Below, one piece after another: positions 1 to 8,831 of a stretch of DNA of 64,000 nucleotides. The first letter of the stretch is position 1. Each line of letters starts with the position of its first letter. Under the pieces are notes generated by a model, which was not told the DNA's origin, ran no database searches, and worked only from the letters and a program-made list of their open reading frames with translations. The stretch is from Mycobacterium sp. 852002-10029_SCH5224772 (GTDB lineage: Bacteria > Actinomycetota > Actinomycetes > Mycobacteriales > Mycobacteriaceae): NCBI RefSeq assembly GCF_001667315.1, contig NZ_LZHT01000005.1:62001-126000 (forward strand), read 5' to 3'. Made by a program: the position numbers and the translations under genes.

Positions 1-785
1 CCGGCGTAGCGCCTCAGGAAACGATACGTCGGTACCCGCCTGGTACGTTCGCCGCGATCACCAAGCTCTTTGAATCGTTTCACCGCCCGGTAAAGCCGCT
101 CGGGCTCCATGCCCATGGCGGTGATCTCGTTGCGGATCCTGTTGATCAGCGGTGCACCCATGATCGCACCGATGATGAGACCCGGAGTGGCATTGTGGCC
201 GACGAAGTCGATTAGCAACCGGCGGATCTTCGCATGTCCGATCATGTCGAGAACTTCGAAATCGACGACCAGATGGCGTGATTCGTCATTGTTGATCTTC
301 TCGAAAACCTGGTGGCAAACGGGGTCGTGCACCTCGTCGAGGAGAAATTTCAACAGCGCACCGTCCAGCGCGACTTCGAGCATCGGAATGACGGTGCCGA
401 GCAGAGACAGCGGCATGTCGTCGGCCCAGCGGTCCAGCCAGTCGATCGCCAATCGGATGTTCACGTTCGGCTCGGGAATCTCACCGTCTTCGAGCATGCC
501 CCAGCGCTTCATCAGCGCCAGTTCGGCATTGGCGTGGCGCTGCTCCTCGGCGTGGAAGTAGCGGTAGATCTCGGCGATGGTCGGTGTGGGTGCCTTCTTC
601 GCCAGCGCCGCGAAGCCCCTGGCACCGATGTTCTCGATCCAGCACAGGTCGGCCATGAACGCCTTGAGCTGTGGCCGCTGTTCATCACTGATTGTTTCGG
701 CACCGGGTGCGTCCCAGTCGATATCGGCGAGTGCCCACTGCCGGTCTTTGATCTTGGCGAGCATGGCTTCCATGTCGATGGCCAC
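1..785 (-). CDS. Ferritin-like diiron protein (partial, 3' end outside window)
   Basis: The frame is open for 261 codons from GTG 785 to the window edge without a stop, so the C-terminus is missing. The GTG is chosen because AAAGGAG sits 6 nt upstream; in-frame ATG 773 is an alternative. The mostly helical protein carries two carboxylate/histidine motifs, EEQRH (about residues 80-84) and DESRH (about 167-171), the pattern of a ferritin-like four-helix diiron site. Proteins of this group are oxygenases or desaturase-like enzymes; the substrate is unknown. It is the third gene of the esterase-SDR operon, starting 26 nt after the SDR stop. Family assignment is firm, function is inference. Confidence 0.75.
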   Translation of the reverse strand, partial: MAIDMEAMLAKIKDRQWALADIDWDAPGAETISDEQRPQLKAFMADLCWIENIGARGFAALAKKAPTPTIAEIYRYFHAEEQRHANAELALMKRWGMLEDGEIPEPNVNIRLAIDWLDRWADDMPLSLLGTVIPMLEVALDGALLKFLLDEVHDPVCHQVFEKINNDESRHLVVDFEVLDMIGHAKIRRLLIDFVGHNATPGLIIGAIMGAPLINRIRNEITAMGMEPERLYRAVKRFKELGDRGERTRRVPTYRFLRRYA

Positions 786-811
786 CGGGAGCTCCTTTGC
801 GTTGGGTTTGT

Positions 812-1654
812 TCAGGGCAGGTTGATGCGGGAGATCAGGCCGGCCGCGCGCGTATAGGTTTGCGGGGCCAGGCGTTTGACGTTCCAGCCGATCTTGGCGT
901 CGAACTGCGGCATGCAGTACAGTTCGCCGCGGTCGTGTGTGTCCAAACAGATTCGCGCGACTTTGTCGGGCGAGAGTCCGGTCCAGCGCATCAATTTGGC
1001 GGCAAGCTCGTTGGATTGCTCGCTGATGCGGCCGGACTCGAGAATGTTGGTCTTGACGAAGGTCGGACACAGCACGGTGACCCGCACCGCCGTGCCGGCG
1101 AGTTCGGCGGCCAGGGTCTCCGACAGCGACAGCACACCGGCCTTGCTGACGTTGTAGGCGGCCATTCCCGGAGCGGCACCGAATGCCGCCGCGGAGGCCA
1201 CGTTGATGATGCCCCGGGGCGTGCGGGGCGGCTCGGCGTCGCGCAGGATCGGGGTGAACACGTGGCAGCCGTGGATGGGACCCCACAGGTTGATGCCCAG
1301 GGTCCAGGACCAATCGTCCAGGGGCGCATCGCCGATGGCGGCACCGCCGGCACCGACGCCGGCGTTGTTGATCACCAAGGTGGGTGCCGTGGCGAACCAG
1401 GACTGTGACTGTTCGGCCAGTGCCTGCACCTCGTCGAATCGTGATACGTCGCAACGCATTGCCACCGCCTTGGCGCCGTGCTCCGCGATCGTGTCGGCCG
1501 TCCGCTGCGCTGCCGCCTCGTCGATGTCGCTGCACACCACCGCGCCGCCGCGACGGCCGAGTTCGACGGCAAAGGCGGCGCCGATACCGCTTCCGGCGCC
1601 GGTGACCACCGCCGAGGCGCCCCGGCTGATTTTGGGCTTGTTGAGTCCGAACAT
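812..1654 (-). CDS. Short-chain dehydrogenase/reductase (SadH-like)
   Basis: A 280-residue classical SDR. The Rossmann motif TGAGSGIG is at residues 18-25, NNAG near 96-99, and the catalytic set S154, Y167, K171 (YNVSK) is complete, so it should be an active NAD(P)-dependent alcohol/ketone oxidoreductase. The start ATG lies 2 nt after the stop of the esterase gene, so the two are co-transcribed and probably translationally coupled. A lipase/SDR pair next to an AraC regulator recalls the lipR-sadH part of the M. tuberculosis mymA operon, but the other mymA genes are not visible here, so I do not assign a symbol. Confidence 0.85.
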   Translation of the reverse strand: MFGLNKPKISRGASAVVTGAGSGIGAAFAVELGRRGGAVVCSDIDEAAAQRTADTIAEHGAKAVAMRCDVSRFDEVQALAEQSQSWFATAPTLVINNAGVGAGGAAIGDAPLDDWSWTLGINLWGPIHGCHVFTPILRDAEPPRTPRGIINVASAAAFGAAPGMAAYNVSKAGVLSLSETLAAELAGTAVRVTVLCPTFVKTNILESGRISEQSNELAAKLMRWTGLSPDKVARICLDTHDRGELYCMPQFDAKIGWNVKRLAPQTYTRAAGLISRINLP

Positions 1655-1656
1655 TG

Positions 1657-2667
1657 TCAGCGGGCCTCCTCGGCCGGGATGCGGGCGTCCTGCAGGGCGT
1701 GGGCGATGAAGCGCGCGACGTAGGCCATGGCCTTGGCGGCCTCGGGTGTCATGCGTGGCAACGCCTGGAAGACGTGCACCTGGTGGGGCCAGATTTGGAG
1801 TTCGCATCGGCCCCCGGCGGTTTGGATGTCGTCGGCGAGTTGGCGCGCGTCCCCTTGCAGCATCTCGGCGCCGCCGGCCTGGATCAGGGTGGGCGGAAGC
1901 GCGGGGCCACCGGCGACGTCGAGCGTCAGCCGCTGGTGGGTGAGGTCGACGCCGCTGTGGTAGAGGCCGACCAACCGGACCGCGTTGGCCGTCCGGGTGG
2001 CCGGGTCGGGGCGTATCCGTTCACGCGCGAGCGACAGCGCGAAGGTGAGGTCGTACAGGGGAGAGAACAACACTTGTGCGGCAGGGTGATTGGCGGCGAT
2101 TTCGGGTTGCAGCAGCAGGTCGACGGACAAATGACCGCCCGCCGAATCGCCGGCGATCACGATCTGGTTCGGCGGTACGCCGCAGGTGTTCACCAGCCAG
2201 TCCCAACCCGCGCGAACATCGTCGGCCGCGGTGGGGAAGCGGTGACGCGGGGCCAGTCGGTAGTCCACGGAGAACACCGGCAGGCCGGTCAAGGACGACA
2301 GCCAGGATGTCAACCGCCGGTGCGTCTTTGGCGAACACACGGCGTAGCCGCTGCCGTGCACGTAATAGATGGCTCCCACGGTGGTCGACGAGCGCTCGGC
2401 TTCGCTGGTGGGCGTTCGCGGCCCGTAGACCCATTCGCCCTTGACTCGGCGGCCGTCGGGCAACTTGGCGTCCACCGGATCGACGCGGGCGCCCGCGAGC
2501 GAGGGGCCGAACGTCCCCATGATCCTGGCGATGATCTGGCGCGACAGCCACAGCCCCCAGGCCCGTTCTGGCGGAATCACGCTGGTGATCGGCCGCAGGG
2601 TGTACGCACTTACCGCCGCCGCGCCGCGGGATCGCAATGACCCGCGAGCCGGAACGCCGTCCGTCAT
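1657..2667 (-). CDS. HSL-family alpha/beta hydrolase (esterase/lipase)
   Basis: A 336-residue hormone-sensitive-lipase type hydrolase. The oxyanion motif is HGSG (104-107, usually HGGG), the nucleophile elbow GDSAGG has S175, and H298 in PHQVH is the likely catalytic histidine; E268 stands where the acid is expected. No signal peptide is seen, so it is probably cytoplasmic and acts on short or medium acyl esters. First gene of a minus-strand operon with the SDR and the diiron protein. Upstream, TTGAC boxes and a TGAC-ATTA-GTCA dyad (2691-2702) mark the promoter region. Confidence 0.85.
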   Translation of the reverse strand: MTDGVPARGSLRSRGAAAVSAYTLRPITSVIPPERAWGLWLSRQIIARIMGTFGPSLAGARVDPVDAKLPDGRRVKGEWVYGPRTPTSEAERSSTTVGAIYYVHGSGYAVCSPKTHRRLTSWLSSLTGLPVFSVDYRLAPRHRFPTAADDVRAGWDWLVNTCGVPPNQIVIAGDSAGGHLSVDLLLQPEIAANHPAAQVLFSPLYDLTFALSLARERIRPDPATRTANAVRLVGLYHSGVDLTHQRLTLDVAGGPALPPTLIQAGGAEMLQGDARQLADDIQTAGGRCELQIWPHQVHVFQALPRMTPEAAKAMAYVARFIAHALQDARIPAEEAR

Positions 2668-2850
2668 GCAATGCAGTCAATCGCAAATGGTGACATTAGT
2701 CAATGGCAGCTTTGGGGCGGGTGTTGGGGGCTCACGGCCACTAGCAGCTCTGCGCCTGTCATCTCGCCGGTAAGTTCACTCCGCTTTCGAAGGGGCGATC
2801 GGCGCGACAATGCATGGCAGTGAACCAGAACAGATTCCGGCGCGCGCAAC

Positions 2851-3313
2851 TCAGGCGTTGGGTCGGTGTGCCGAGGCCTCCGAGGGGACGGAGGTGGCCC
2901 GGTACGCTCGCGGCGGGGTGCCGGTCCAGCGCCGGAAGGCGCGTCGGAACGCGCTCGTTTCTGAGAAGCCAAGGCGGGCGGCAAGGTCGGTAATCGTCTC
3001 TTCGCCGTGCACCAAGGCTTCGATCGCCCGGTCCCGGAGCACCTCGTCGCGGATCCGCCGCTGCGAGGTGTTGTCCGCGCGGAGGAGCCCGCGCAGGTGG
3101 GGGTGCACTCATCGACAACCGGTCGGCCAGCTCGTCGGCGGTCATCCACGGCCCGTTCGGGCTCCTCTCCATGATGATCCGGACCTGTCCGGCGGTCGTG
3201 GTGGTGTGCTCATGCGAATAGAACAGGATCCCGGGTGCCTCGCGGAGGAAGTCTTTGAGATCGGCTTCGGCCCGGACCACGGGTCTCGTGAGCGCCTCAG
3301 CGTCAAACGACAT
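2851..3313 (-). pseudogene. AraC-family regulator remnant (5'-truncated, frameshifted)
   Basis: Two overlapping minus-strand frames together encode the second half of an AraC regulator. The first frame (from 3313) gives the end of the ligand domain and the start of the HTH region (MTADELADRLSMS); the second continues with HLRGLLRADNTSQRRI and the second helix pair, ending at 2851. The switch is at a G5 run (3099-3103): removing one base restores one frame. The frame is blocked further upstream by a stop near 3430 with no start codon between, so about 180 N-terminal residues are absent. Either a decaying gene or, for the shift alone, a homopolymer read error. Confidence 0.7.
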
Positions 3314-3654
3314 GCGTATTTCGTGCCGCCCACGCCGTCGCCGAATGAATGTACACAGTCGGGTACGGGTCGACTCTGCGGACTGTGCAGGTGAGCCGGT
3401 TGCGCACGATTTGTATCCCGGCAGCGGCAGCTACGTGCTCACTTCTGTGAGTACGGCCCGTATTTTGCAACGCCGCCCCTGGACCAGCGACCGCCGGTTG
3501 CCTAACTTGGCCAGACTTGATGCGTGGGTCCAGCCTTGATCGGCAGGCAACGACAGCTCACGGCACAGCTGAAGTTTTGCCATCGACAGATCGCGGTGAG
3601 GACGCCGCCTGCGGACTGGAATTTAATATATTCGGACATGTGTCGATAGACGAT

Positions 3655-4677
3655 GTGACGCAGCCGGATTGGGACATTCCCCGACCGGTGGCAACCTGCC
3701 GGCATCTGCTGGAGGCTGCGCGGTTGCATCGGATTGATGCGTCGCAGTGCCTTGCCGGTACCGGTGTCACGCCGGCCGATATCGAAGACACAACGACCGA
3801 GGTCCAAGCAGGCCAGGAACTGGCGATTCTGCGTAACATCCTGGCCCGCGTGACAGATCCCCACGAGTTCGCGCGCGACGTCGGTTTGCAATACAACTTC
3901 GCCAACACCGGTGTGTTCGGCTATGCGCTGCTGGCGAGTCCGACCCTGGGCGACGCGGTCAACATCGCCTGCCGGTACGCAACACTGTCGTCGACGTTTC
4001 TGCGGCTGACCCGCCACGACGCTCTCGACGGCGTCGTACTTGAGTTCGATGACAGTGCCGTGCCGGCCGACGTTCGGAGCTTCATGTTGGAGCGGGACCT
4101 GTTCGCGATCACCAGCATGGTGCCGCTGCTGATCGGCCAGCTTCACTCCGATGCGCCGATCAAGGTCGAGCTGCCCGGTCTCGAATTCCCTATCGAACGG
4201 CTCGAGTTCCCCGGGGTGACAATCGAACTCGACCCATTCGCGGCACGCAGCGCTGTCACCATCCCGTTCGTGTTGCTCGCACTTCCCATGCCGGCGGCCG
4301 ATCCCGTCGCGGCCCAGGCATGTGCCCAACAGTGCGAAGAGCTCTTGCAGACGCGTCGTCGGCGTCGCGGAATCGCCGCGCAGGTGCGATCTCGGCTGAT
4401 CCGTGATCCTGGCGTGCTGCCGTCGATGGCGGTGACCGCCGAGGAACTGTGCATCACCGAGCGCACGCTGCGCCGCCGTCTCGCGACCGAACACACCAGC
4501 TACCGTGCATTGGTCGACGAGGTGCGGGTGACCCTTGCCTTGGCCATGCTCGAATCAGGCCTCACCGTGGAGGAGACAGCACGCCAACTCGGCTATTCGG
4601 AGACGGCCGCATTCAGTCGCGCGTTCACCCGGTGGGTGGGTACGCCGCCCAGCAAACACCGGGTCCGCGGACCCTGA
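3655..4677 (+). CDS. AraC-family transcriptional regulator (Arabinose_bd type)
   Basis: About 340 residues, the normal length for VirS/OruR-like AraC regulators: an N-terminal ligand-binding domain and a C-terminal double helix-turn-helix (RTLRRRLATEHTSY, then LGYSETAAFSRAFTRWVGTPP). The frame is open from 3520, but the stretch 3620-3632 is AT-rich (TTTAATATATTC) and looks like a -10 region rather than coding DNA. Homologues begin close to the WDIPRPVA motif, so I take GTG 3655; GTG 3640 or ATG 3520 are alternatives. It is divergent from the broken AraC gene and is the likely regulator of the neighbouring esterase operon (inference). Confidence 0.8.
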   Translation: MTQPDWDIPRPVATCRHLLEAARLHRIDASQCLAGTGVTPADIEDTTTEVQAGQELAILRNILARVTDPHEFARDVGLQYNFANTGVFGYALLASPTLGDAVNIACRYATLSSTFLRLTRHDALDGVVLEFDDSAVPADVRSFMLERDLFAITSMVPLLIGQLHSDAPIKVELPGLEFPIERLEFPGVTIELDPFAARSAVTIPFVLLALPMPAADPVAAQACAQQCEELLQTRRRRRGIAAQVRSRLIRDPGVLPSMAVTAEELCITERTLRRRLATEHTSYRALVDEVRVTLALAMLESGLTVEETARQLGYSETAAFSRAFTRWVGTPPSKHRVRGP

Positions 4678-4755
4678 CAGGGTGTCCGAAAATATCAAAT
4701 CCTTGTCCGATCCGCACATTCCGCTCGCCCGGGCGGCGGACCTAGCATCGTCGAC

Positions 4756-5649
4756 ATGACGAACGTGACGACATTCCCGGCCGTCCGACGACTAAACTTC
4801 GGGTTCGATGCGCAGGACGCGCAGACCAGAACCGACAAGTACTTCGCCGACGGCAACATGGTGTTCAGCCACCTGGTCGCGATACTGTCGGCGATCTTCC
4901 CGCCCGGGGAGGACATCTTCGTCCGGTCCGTGCGCCGCTACAAGGATCAGCTCGCTGACCCAGACCTGCGCAATCGTGTGGCCGGCTTCATCGGGCAGGA
5001 GAAGACTCACGGCCTGCACCACCGCGAGCTCAATGAGCAACTCACGGCGATGGGGTACCCGACCGCATGGTTCGAGTACCTGCTGCAGAGCACCGAGCGG
5101 ATGGAGAAGTTCCTGGACAAGCAGTACCCCAGCCCGGACCGGCTGCCCCGACTTCGCCACTTCTTCCTCGGATTCACCGTGGCCGCAGAACATTTCACGG
5201 CGGTTTGGGCGGAGAACATACTCAAACGCCCGGAGGTGCAGGTGATGATGCATAGCTCAGAGATCCGCAATCTACTGAACTGGCACGCGCTGGAAGAGCT
5301 TGAGCACAAGTCGGTCGCCTTCGACGTCTACCGGGCCGTGGGTGTTCCGGAATCGACGCGCATCCGTTGGATGCGCTTCGCGCAGAACTGGGGAATCGTG
5401 CTCCTGGTGCTGGCCTCCTGGATCTCGATCGCCACCACCGACGTGGAGGGCCGCCGTCAGCCGTTGCGGATCCTCAAGGAGACGGTGCAGATGCTCCGTA
5501 ACCCGATGTGGCGGGGGTTCTACTCCGCAATGCGACCGTTCAAGAAGCGGGATTTTCACCCCGCTCAGATCGACACGACCGAACTCGTCGCATACTGGCA
5601 GCGAGAACTCTTCGGATCCGAAGGTCAGCTCGCCGGCCACCTGAGGTGA
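4756..5649 (+). CDS. PF10118-type predicted metal-dependent hydrolase
   Basis: A 297-residue protein with the histidine/glutamate pattern of the PF10118 family: E82, H85 and H88 (EKTHGLHH), E145-H146 (AAEHF), and H177/E180/E181/H184 (WHALEELEH). These probably hold a metal pair in a helical bundle. A hydrophobic stretch at about 210-226 may touch the membrane. The reaction of the family is not established. The start looks leaderless: TAGCAT (4743-4748) ends 7 nt before the ATG and there is no ribosome binding site. The gene stands alone, 78 nt after the AraC gene. Confidence 0.8.
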   Translation: MTNVTTFPAVRRLNFGFDAQDAQTRTDKYFADGNMVFSHLVAILSAIFPPGEDIFVRSVRRYKDQLADPDLRNRVAGFIGQEKTHGLHHRELNEQLTAMGYPTAWFEYLLQSTERMEKFLDKQYPSPDRLPRLRHFFLGFTVAAEHFTAVWAENILKRPEVQVMMHSSEIRNLLNWHALEELEHKSVAFDVYRAVGVPESTRIRWMRFAQNWGIVLLVLASWISIATTDVEGRRQPLRILKETVQMLRNPMWRGFYSAMRPFKKRDFHPAQIDTTELVAYWQRELFGSEGQLAGHLR

Positions 5650-6345
5650 GGAAGCTGCCCAGGCCGCCCAGATAGACCGGGCGGCAGGGCTTCCCGGATC
5701 GATAGTCGGCCCCTCGCCATCGGTAGGTCGACGCCGCTGTCCAGCCATGACACGGGGTGAGCCGATTATTCATGATCATCATGGATGAAGGCGATTATCC
5801 ATTGGCTAGGGCGCCAAATCGTTTCTCGAGCAGGGTGATTCAGTTACCTTGCCTGAAGAAATGACTCGAAGTTGAGACAAGAAGCGGATGACATGACGTG
5901 AGACAAATTCGCATCGGCGCAAGTCAAGTGGGTGTCATAGGACATCAGAAATGAGAACCTACAACTACTACTAGCAGTCCTAGTAGCTGGAGCGCGGTCC
6001 ACGTTGGGAGACGACGATCACCGAGACGCTTTGCGGCTCACCGAGATGTCTTCTCGGTGCGACCGATTTCGCCGCTGACCGTCAAGTCGTCTTGTCGAGT
6101 CCCAGGGATGGCTGGATGGCGGTAGGCGCATTGCGCTGGACGGTGAGTTGCCGCCGAACACGCATGGCGGCCCAGTTGTCGGAGGGACGCCTGCACGGAT
6201 TCGGGTTCCTCTACGAGGCGGTGCTCCAATTGCGCCATCAGGCGATAGCCGTCAGGGCAACGGTGCGCGGAGCGCCGTCGTCAGTACGGGTGGAGGGGTC
6301 CCGCCCGGGGTCATGCTGTTGGACGTGCGACGTAGCGTCGCGGCG
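5650..6345. other. Non-coding interval of about 700 bp with small repeats
   Basis: No frame here has a convincing start, ribosome site or family motif. The part 5760-5990 is visibly less GC-rich than its surroundings. It holds a near-direct repeat CGATTATTCAT / CGATTATCCAT (5763-5773, 5792-5802), a palindrome CATGAT-C-ATCATG (5771-5783), a hairpin CTACTAG-N5-CTAGTAG (5968-5986) and a hairpin CACCGAGA-N5-TCTCGGTG (6039-6059). The last could end transcription of the alcohol dehydrogenase operon, but it has no U-tract and lies about 290 bp past the stop codon. Confidence 0.4.
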
Positions 6346-7509
6346 CTATTCGAAGGCGATGACGCCGCGGATGTTCTTGCCGGCGCGAAGGTCTTTCATG
6401 GCCTCGTTGATGTCATCGAGCTTGTATTTCTGCGTGACCAGCTCGTCGAGCTTGATCTGGCCCGCCTCGTACATCGCCAGGAGTTTCGGCATTGCCTCGC
6501 GCGGGTTCATCTCTCCGTAGAGCACACCCTTGAACGTCTTGCACGAGCTGACCATGTCAGTGAGGACGATCGGCACCATCAGGTCGGTGATCTTCGGCAT
6601 CCCGGTCAGCACACAGGTTCCGCCCTTGCGCAACAACATCATCGCCATCATTATCATGTCCGCGGGCACGATCCCCGGTGTGAGCACGACCCGGTCGGCC
6701 ATCACGCCCCAGGTGATCTCCCTGACCAGTTCCAGCGCCGCACCGACGTCGGTCGCAGTATGGGTGGCGCCGAACGTCGGTGCGATCTCACGTTTGAACT
6801 CGTTGGGGTCGACGGCGATGATCTGCTTGGCGCCAGCGACTTTCGCGCCCTGCACGGCATTCATGCCGATTCCCCCGACGCCGACCACGACGACGGTATC
6901 GCCCGCTTGGGTACCTGCAGCCACCGATCCTGACCCGAACCCCGTCGTCACGCCGCAAGACACCAGTGAGGCGGCCTCTAGGGAGATCCAGTCGTGGACT
7001 TTGATGAGCGAGCGCTCAGAGGCCACCACGTACTCGGAGAAGGTGCCGACCTGCATCATGGCCATGAGGTCTTCGTCGCCGAGGTGGCGACGGCGTGTGC
7101 CGTCGGTAGTCATGGCTTTGCTGTAGATGTCGGCGCCCACGTCGCACAGGTAGGTATAACCGCTGGCACACCATCGGCAGTTGCCGCAGGCGGGTAGGAA
7201 CGAGACGGCCACGTGGTCACCGGGCTTGAGTGTCTTCACTTCGGGGCCAACCGCTTCGACGACCCCGGAGCCCTCGTGCCCGCCGAGCATCGGAAACCAT
7301 TCAGGCACCGCAAGGCCGGATGCCCGCATCATCTCTTCCATCTCCGCGGTCGGCACACTGTCGCCGGTATAGAAGTGCTCGTCGGAGTGACAGATCCCCG
7401 CATAGGCCATCTTGACCAGCACTTCGCCCGCGTGCGGCGGATCGAGCTCAACTTCGGCGACTTCCCAGTCTTCACCGACACCGCGCAGGACTGCTGCCTT
7501 GGATTTCAT
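6346..7509 (-). CDS. NDMA-dependent zinc alcohol dehydrogenase (mycofactocin-associated type)
   Basis: A 387-residue medium-chain alcohol dehydrogenase. Catalytic zinc ligands C40 and H78-E79 and the four structural-zinc cysteines C108, C111, C114, C122 are present, followed by a Rossmann GVGGIG motif. The sequence matches the NDMA-dependent group (TIGR03989-type), whose tightly bound NAD is re-oxidised through mycofactocin rather than free NAD. It should oxidise a primary or secondary alcohol to the aldehyde or ketone. Last gene of the minus-strand operon with the ALDH stub and an SDR; the gap from the ALDH stub is 25 nt. Mycofactocin genes are not in this window. Confidence 0.9.
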   Translation of the reverse strand: MKSKAAVLRGVGEDWEVAEVELDPPHAGEVLVKMAYAGICHSDEHFYTGDSVPTAEMEEMMRASGLAVPEWFPMLGGHEGSGVVEAVGPEVKTLKPGDHVAVSFLPACGNCRWCASGYTYLCDVGADIYSKAMTTDGTRRRHLGDEDLMAMMQVGTFSEYVVASERSLIKVHDWISLEAASLVSCGVTTGFGSGSVAAGTQAGDTVVVVGVGGIGMNAVQGAKVAGAKQIIAVDPNEFKREIAPTFGATHTATDVGAALELVREITWGVMADRVVLTPGIVPADMIMMAMMLLRKGGTCVLTGMPKITDLMVPIVLTDMVSSCKTFKGVLYGEMNPREAMPKLLAMYEAGQIKLDELVTQKYKLDDINEAMKDLRAGKNIRGVIAFE

Positions 7510-7534
7510 CGCGCATCTTTCGCTAGAGGGCCGG

Positions 7535-8041
7535 TCAGGAAGCCGGCCAGCCGACAGTTTTTGTCTCGGTGAAGATCTCGAGTCCCTCGATGCCGCATTG
7601 CCGGCCGACGCCCGACTTCTTGTAGCCCAGGCCGAACGCGTCCTTGTCGGGAAGCGTTCGCTTCCAACCGAATTCGCCGATCATATCGGCGGGCCAGGTC
7701 AATGCCTCGTTGAGGGGCACGTCGAGCTGCGGCCCGTAGGTGGACAACACGGGACAGCCCACTTCGGCGACGAGTTCGCTGCGCAGCTCCTCACGTTCCT
7801 CCTCGAGCGCCGCATGGAGTTGCCGCAGTGCGGCGGCGCGCGCATCGCCGCTGTGTGACCACTCGGTGGTGTCGAACGCATGCCGCGCCGCGGCGATGGC
7901 GCGTTCCATGTCGGCGCGGGTTCCGTCGCTGGTGGCGCCGAGGATCTCTTCCGTCGCCGGGTTGATGTTGTCGAACTGCCGTCCGGTTTCGGGCTCGACG
8001 AGCTTGCCGTCGATGAGCATTCGGGATTCGTGGTTCACCAT
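7535..8041 (-). pseudogene. Aldehyde dehydrogenase stub with large in-frame internal deletion
   Basis: 168 residues instead of about 490. Residues 1-131 match the N-terminus of an aldehyde dehydrogenase (LIDGK, INPATEE, EVGCP). Residues 133-168 match the extreme C-terminus (KKSGVGRQ, TETKTVGWPAS, the usual GGYKDSGVGR region). Everything between, including the NAD site, catalytic Glu and Cys, is gone, yet the frame is intact across the junction at residue 132. The start overlaps the upstream SDR stop (ATGGTGA), as in a normal operon. It cannot be an active dehydrogenase; a small structural role is possible but I know of none. Confidence 0.8.
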
Positions 8042-8829
8042 TGCCGAAGTTCCTTCACTGCGTCGGAGGCGCGCGGGGCCAGTGTGAGAGAGGGAATGAA
8101 ACTGCTGCTGCCGCAACGGATGACGGAATGGACGACTTCGGTCAGATGCTCGACGTCGACGAGACCGCCCAGCATGTACTTGTTCTCCATCCAGTACTTG
8201 ATGGCCGATTCCAGTGCGTCGGGGTCCCAGCTCTTGTTGAACTCGGTCTGCGCGTCGCCGGTGCCGCCGAGGCTGTCGCCCACGGCGAGACGGGTGAAGC
8301 CGATCTCCGGGTGTTCGATGCGCCACGCCTCGACGAGCTTGTCCAGCGCGCCCTTGGTGACCGCGTAGGCCCCGAGCAACGGCCACGGGGTGGTGTAGGA
8401 GGCACTGAGCGACGACAGGTACACGGCCGATCCCGCGGCCGCGGCCAGATATGGCGCCGCCGCCGCGGTGACCAGCGAGGCGCCGGTGACATTGGTCGCG
8501 AACAGCTGCGCCCATTGTTCCGCGGTCACCTCACGCAGTGGAGCCAGCACGCCCATGCCGGTCGTGTACACCAGGGCGTCGAGGCCGCCGAGCGCGCCGG
8601 CCACCTCGGACATGGCCTTGTGGCAATCGTCGGTCACGGTGACGTCACAAGCAACGGCCACCGCGCCGTTGCCGGCGTCCTTGGCGGCGTCGACCAGCCT
8701 GTCGTATCGGCGCGCCAGCAGCGCAACGCGCGCGCCCCGGTGAGCCAGTCCGGTGCCGATGCATCGCCCAAGGCCGGCGGAGGCGCCGACAACGGCGACC
8801 CGTAACGGTGGCTGTCCCTGCTCAGACAT
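8035..8829 (-). CDS. Short-chain dehydrogenase/reductase
   Basis: 264 residues, a classical SDR with Rossmann motif VGASAGLG (14-21) and active-site S139/S140, Y155 and K159 (YAVTK). NAD(P)-dependent oxidation or reduction of an alcohol/ketone is expected. The start ATG 8829 follows the amidohydrolase stub stop by 2 nt; the stop overlaps the ALDH stub start. It is a recognisable relative of the SDR at 17701-18480: both share the (A/V)xSS...Y...K...WR(I/A)EHPE segment. Unlike its two neighbours it is intact. Confidence 0.85.
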   Translation of the reverse strand: MSEQGQPPLRVAVVGASAGLGRCIGTGLAHRGARVALLARRYDRLVDAAKDAGNGAVAVACDVTVTDDCHKAMSEVAGALGGLDALVYTTGMGVLAPLREVTAEQWAQLFATNVTGASLVTAAAAPYLAAAAGSAVYLSSLSASYTTPWPLLGAYAVTKGALDKLVEAWRIEHPEIGFTRLAVGDSLGGTGDAQTEFNKSWDPDALESAIKYWMENKYMLGGLVDVEHLTEVVHSVIRCGSSSFIPSLTLAPRASDAVKELRQW

Positions 8830-8831
8830 TG

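Noticed and set aside
1654-2640. Long plus-strand open frame opposite the esterase gene (and similar ones opposite most genes)
   Set aside because: High GC makes antisense frames long. These have no family motifs or ribosome sites and mirror the codon structure of the real minus-strand genes.
812-4677. Identity with the M. tuberculosis virS-mymA locus
   Set aside because: An esterase, an SDR and AraC genes are present, but the Baeyer-Villiger monooxygenase, AdhD and FadD13 genes are not seen and the gene order differs.
6039-6059. Hairpin CACCGAGA-N5-TCTCGGTG as terminator of the alcohol dehydrogenase operon
   Set aside because: It lies about 290 bp past the stop and has no U-tract, so I list it only as a repeat in the interval.
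6038-6238. 66-codon minus-strand frame in the gene-free interval
   Set aside because: No ribosome site, no recognisable motif and an Arg/His-rich composition typical of out-of-frame GC-rich DNA.
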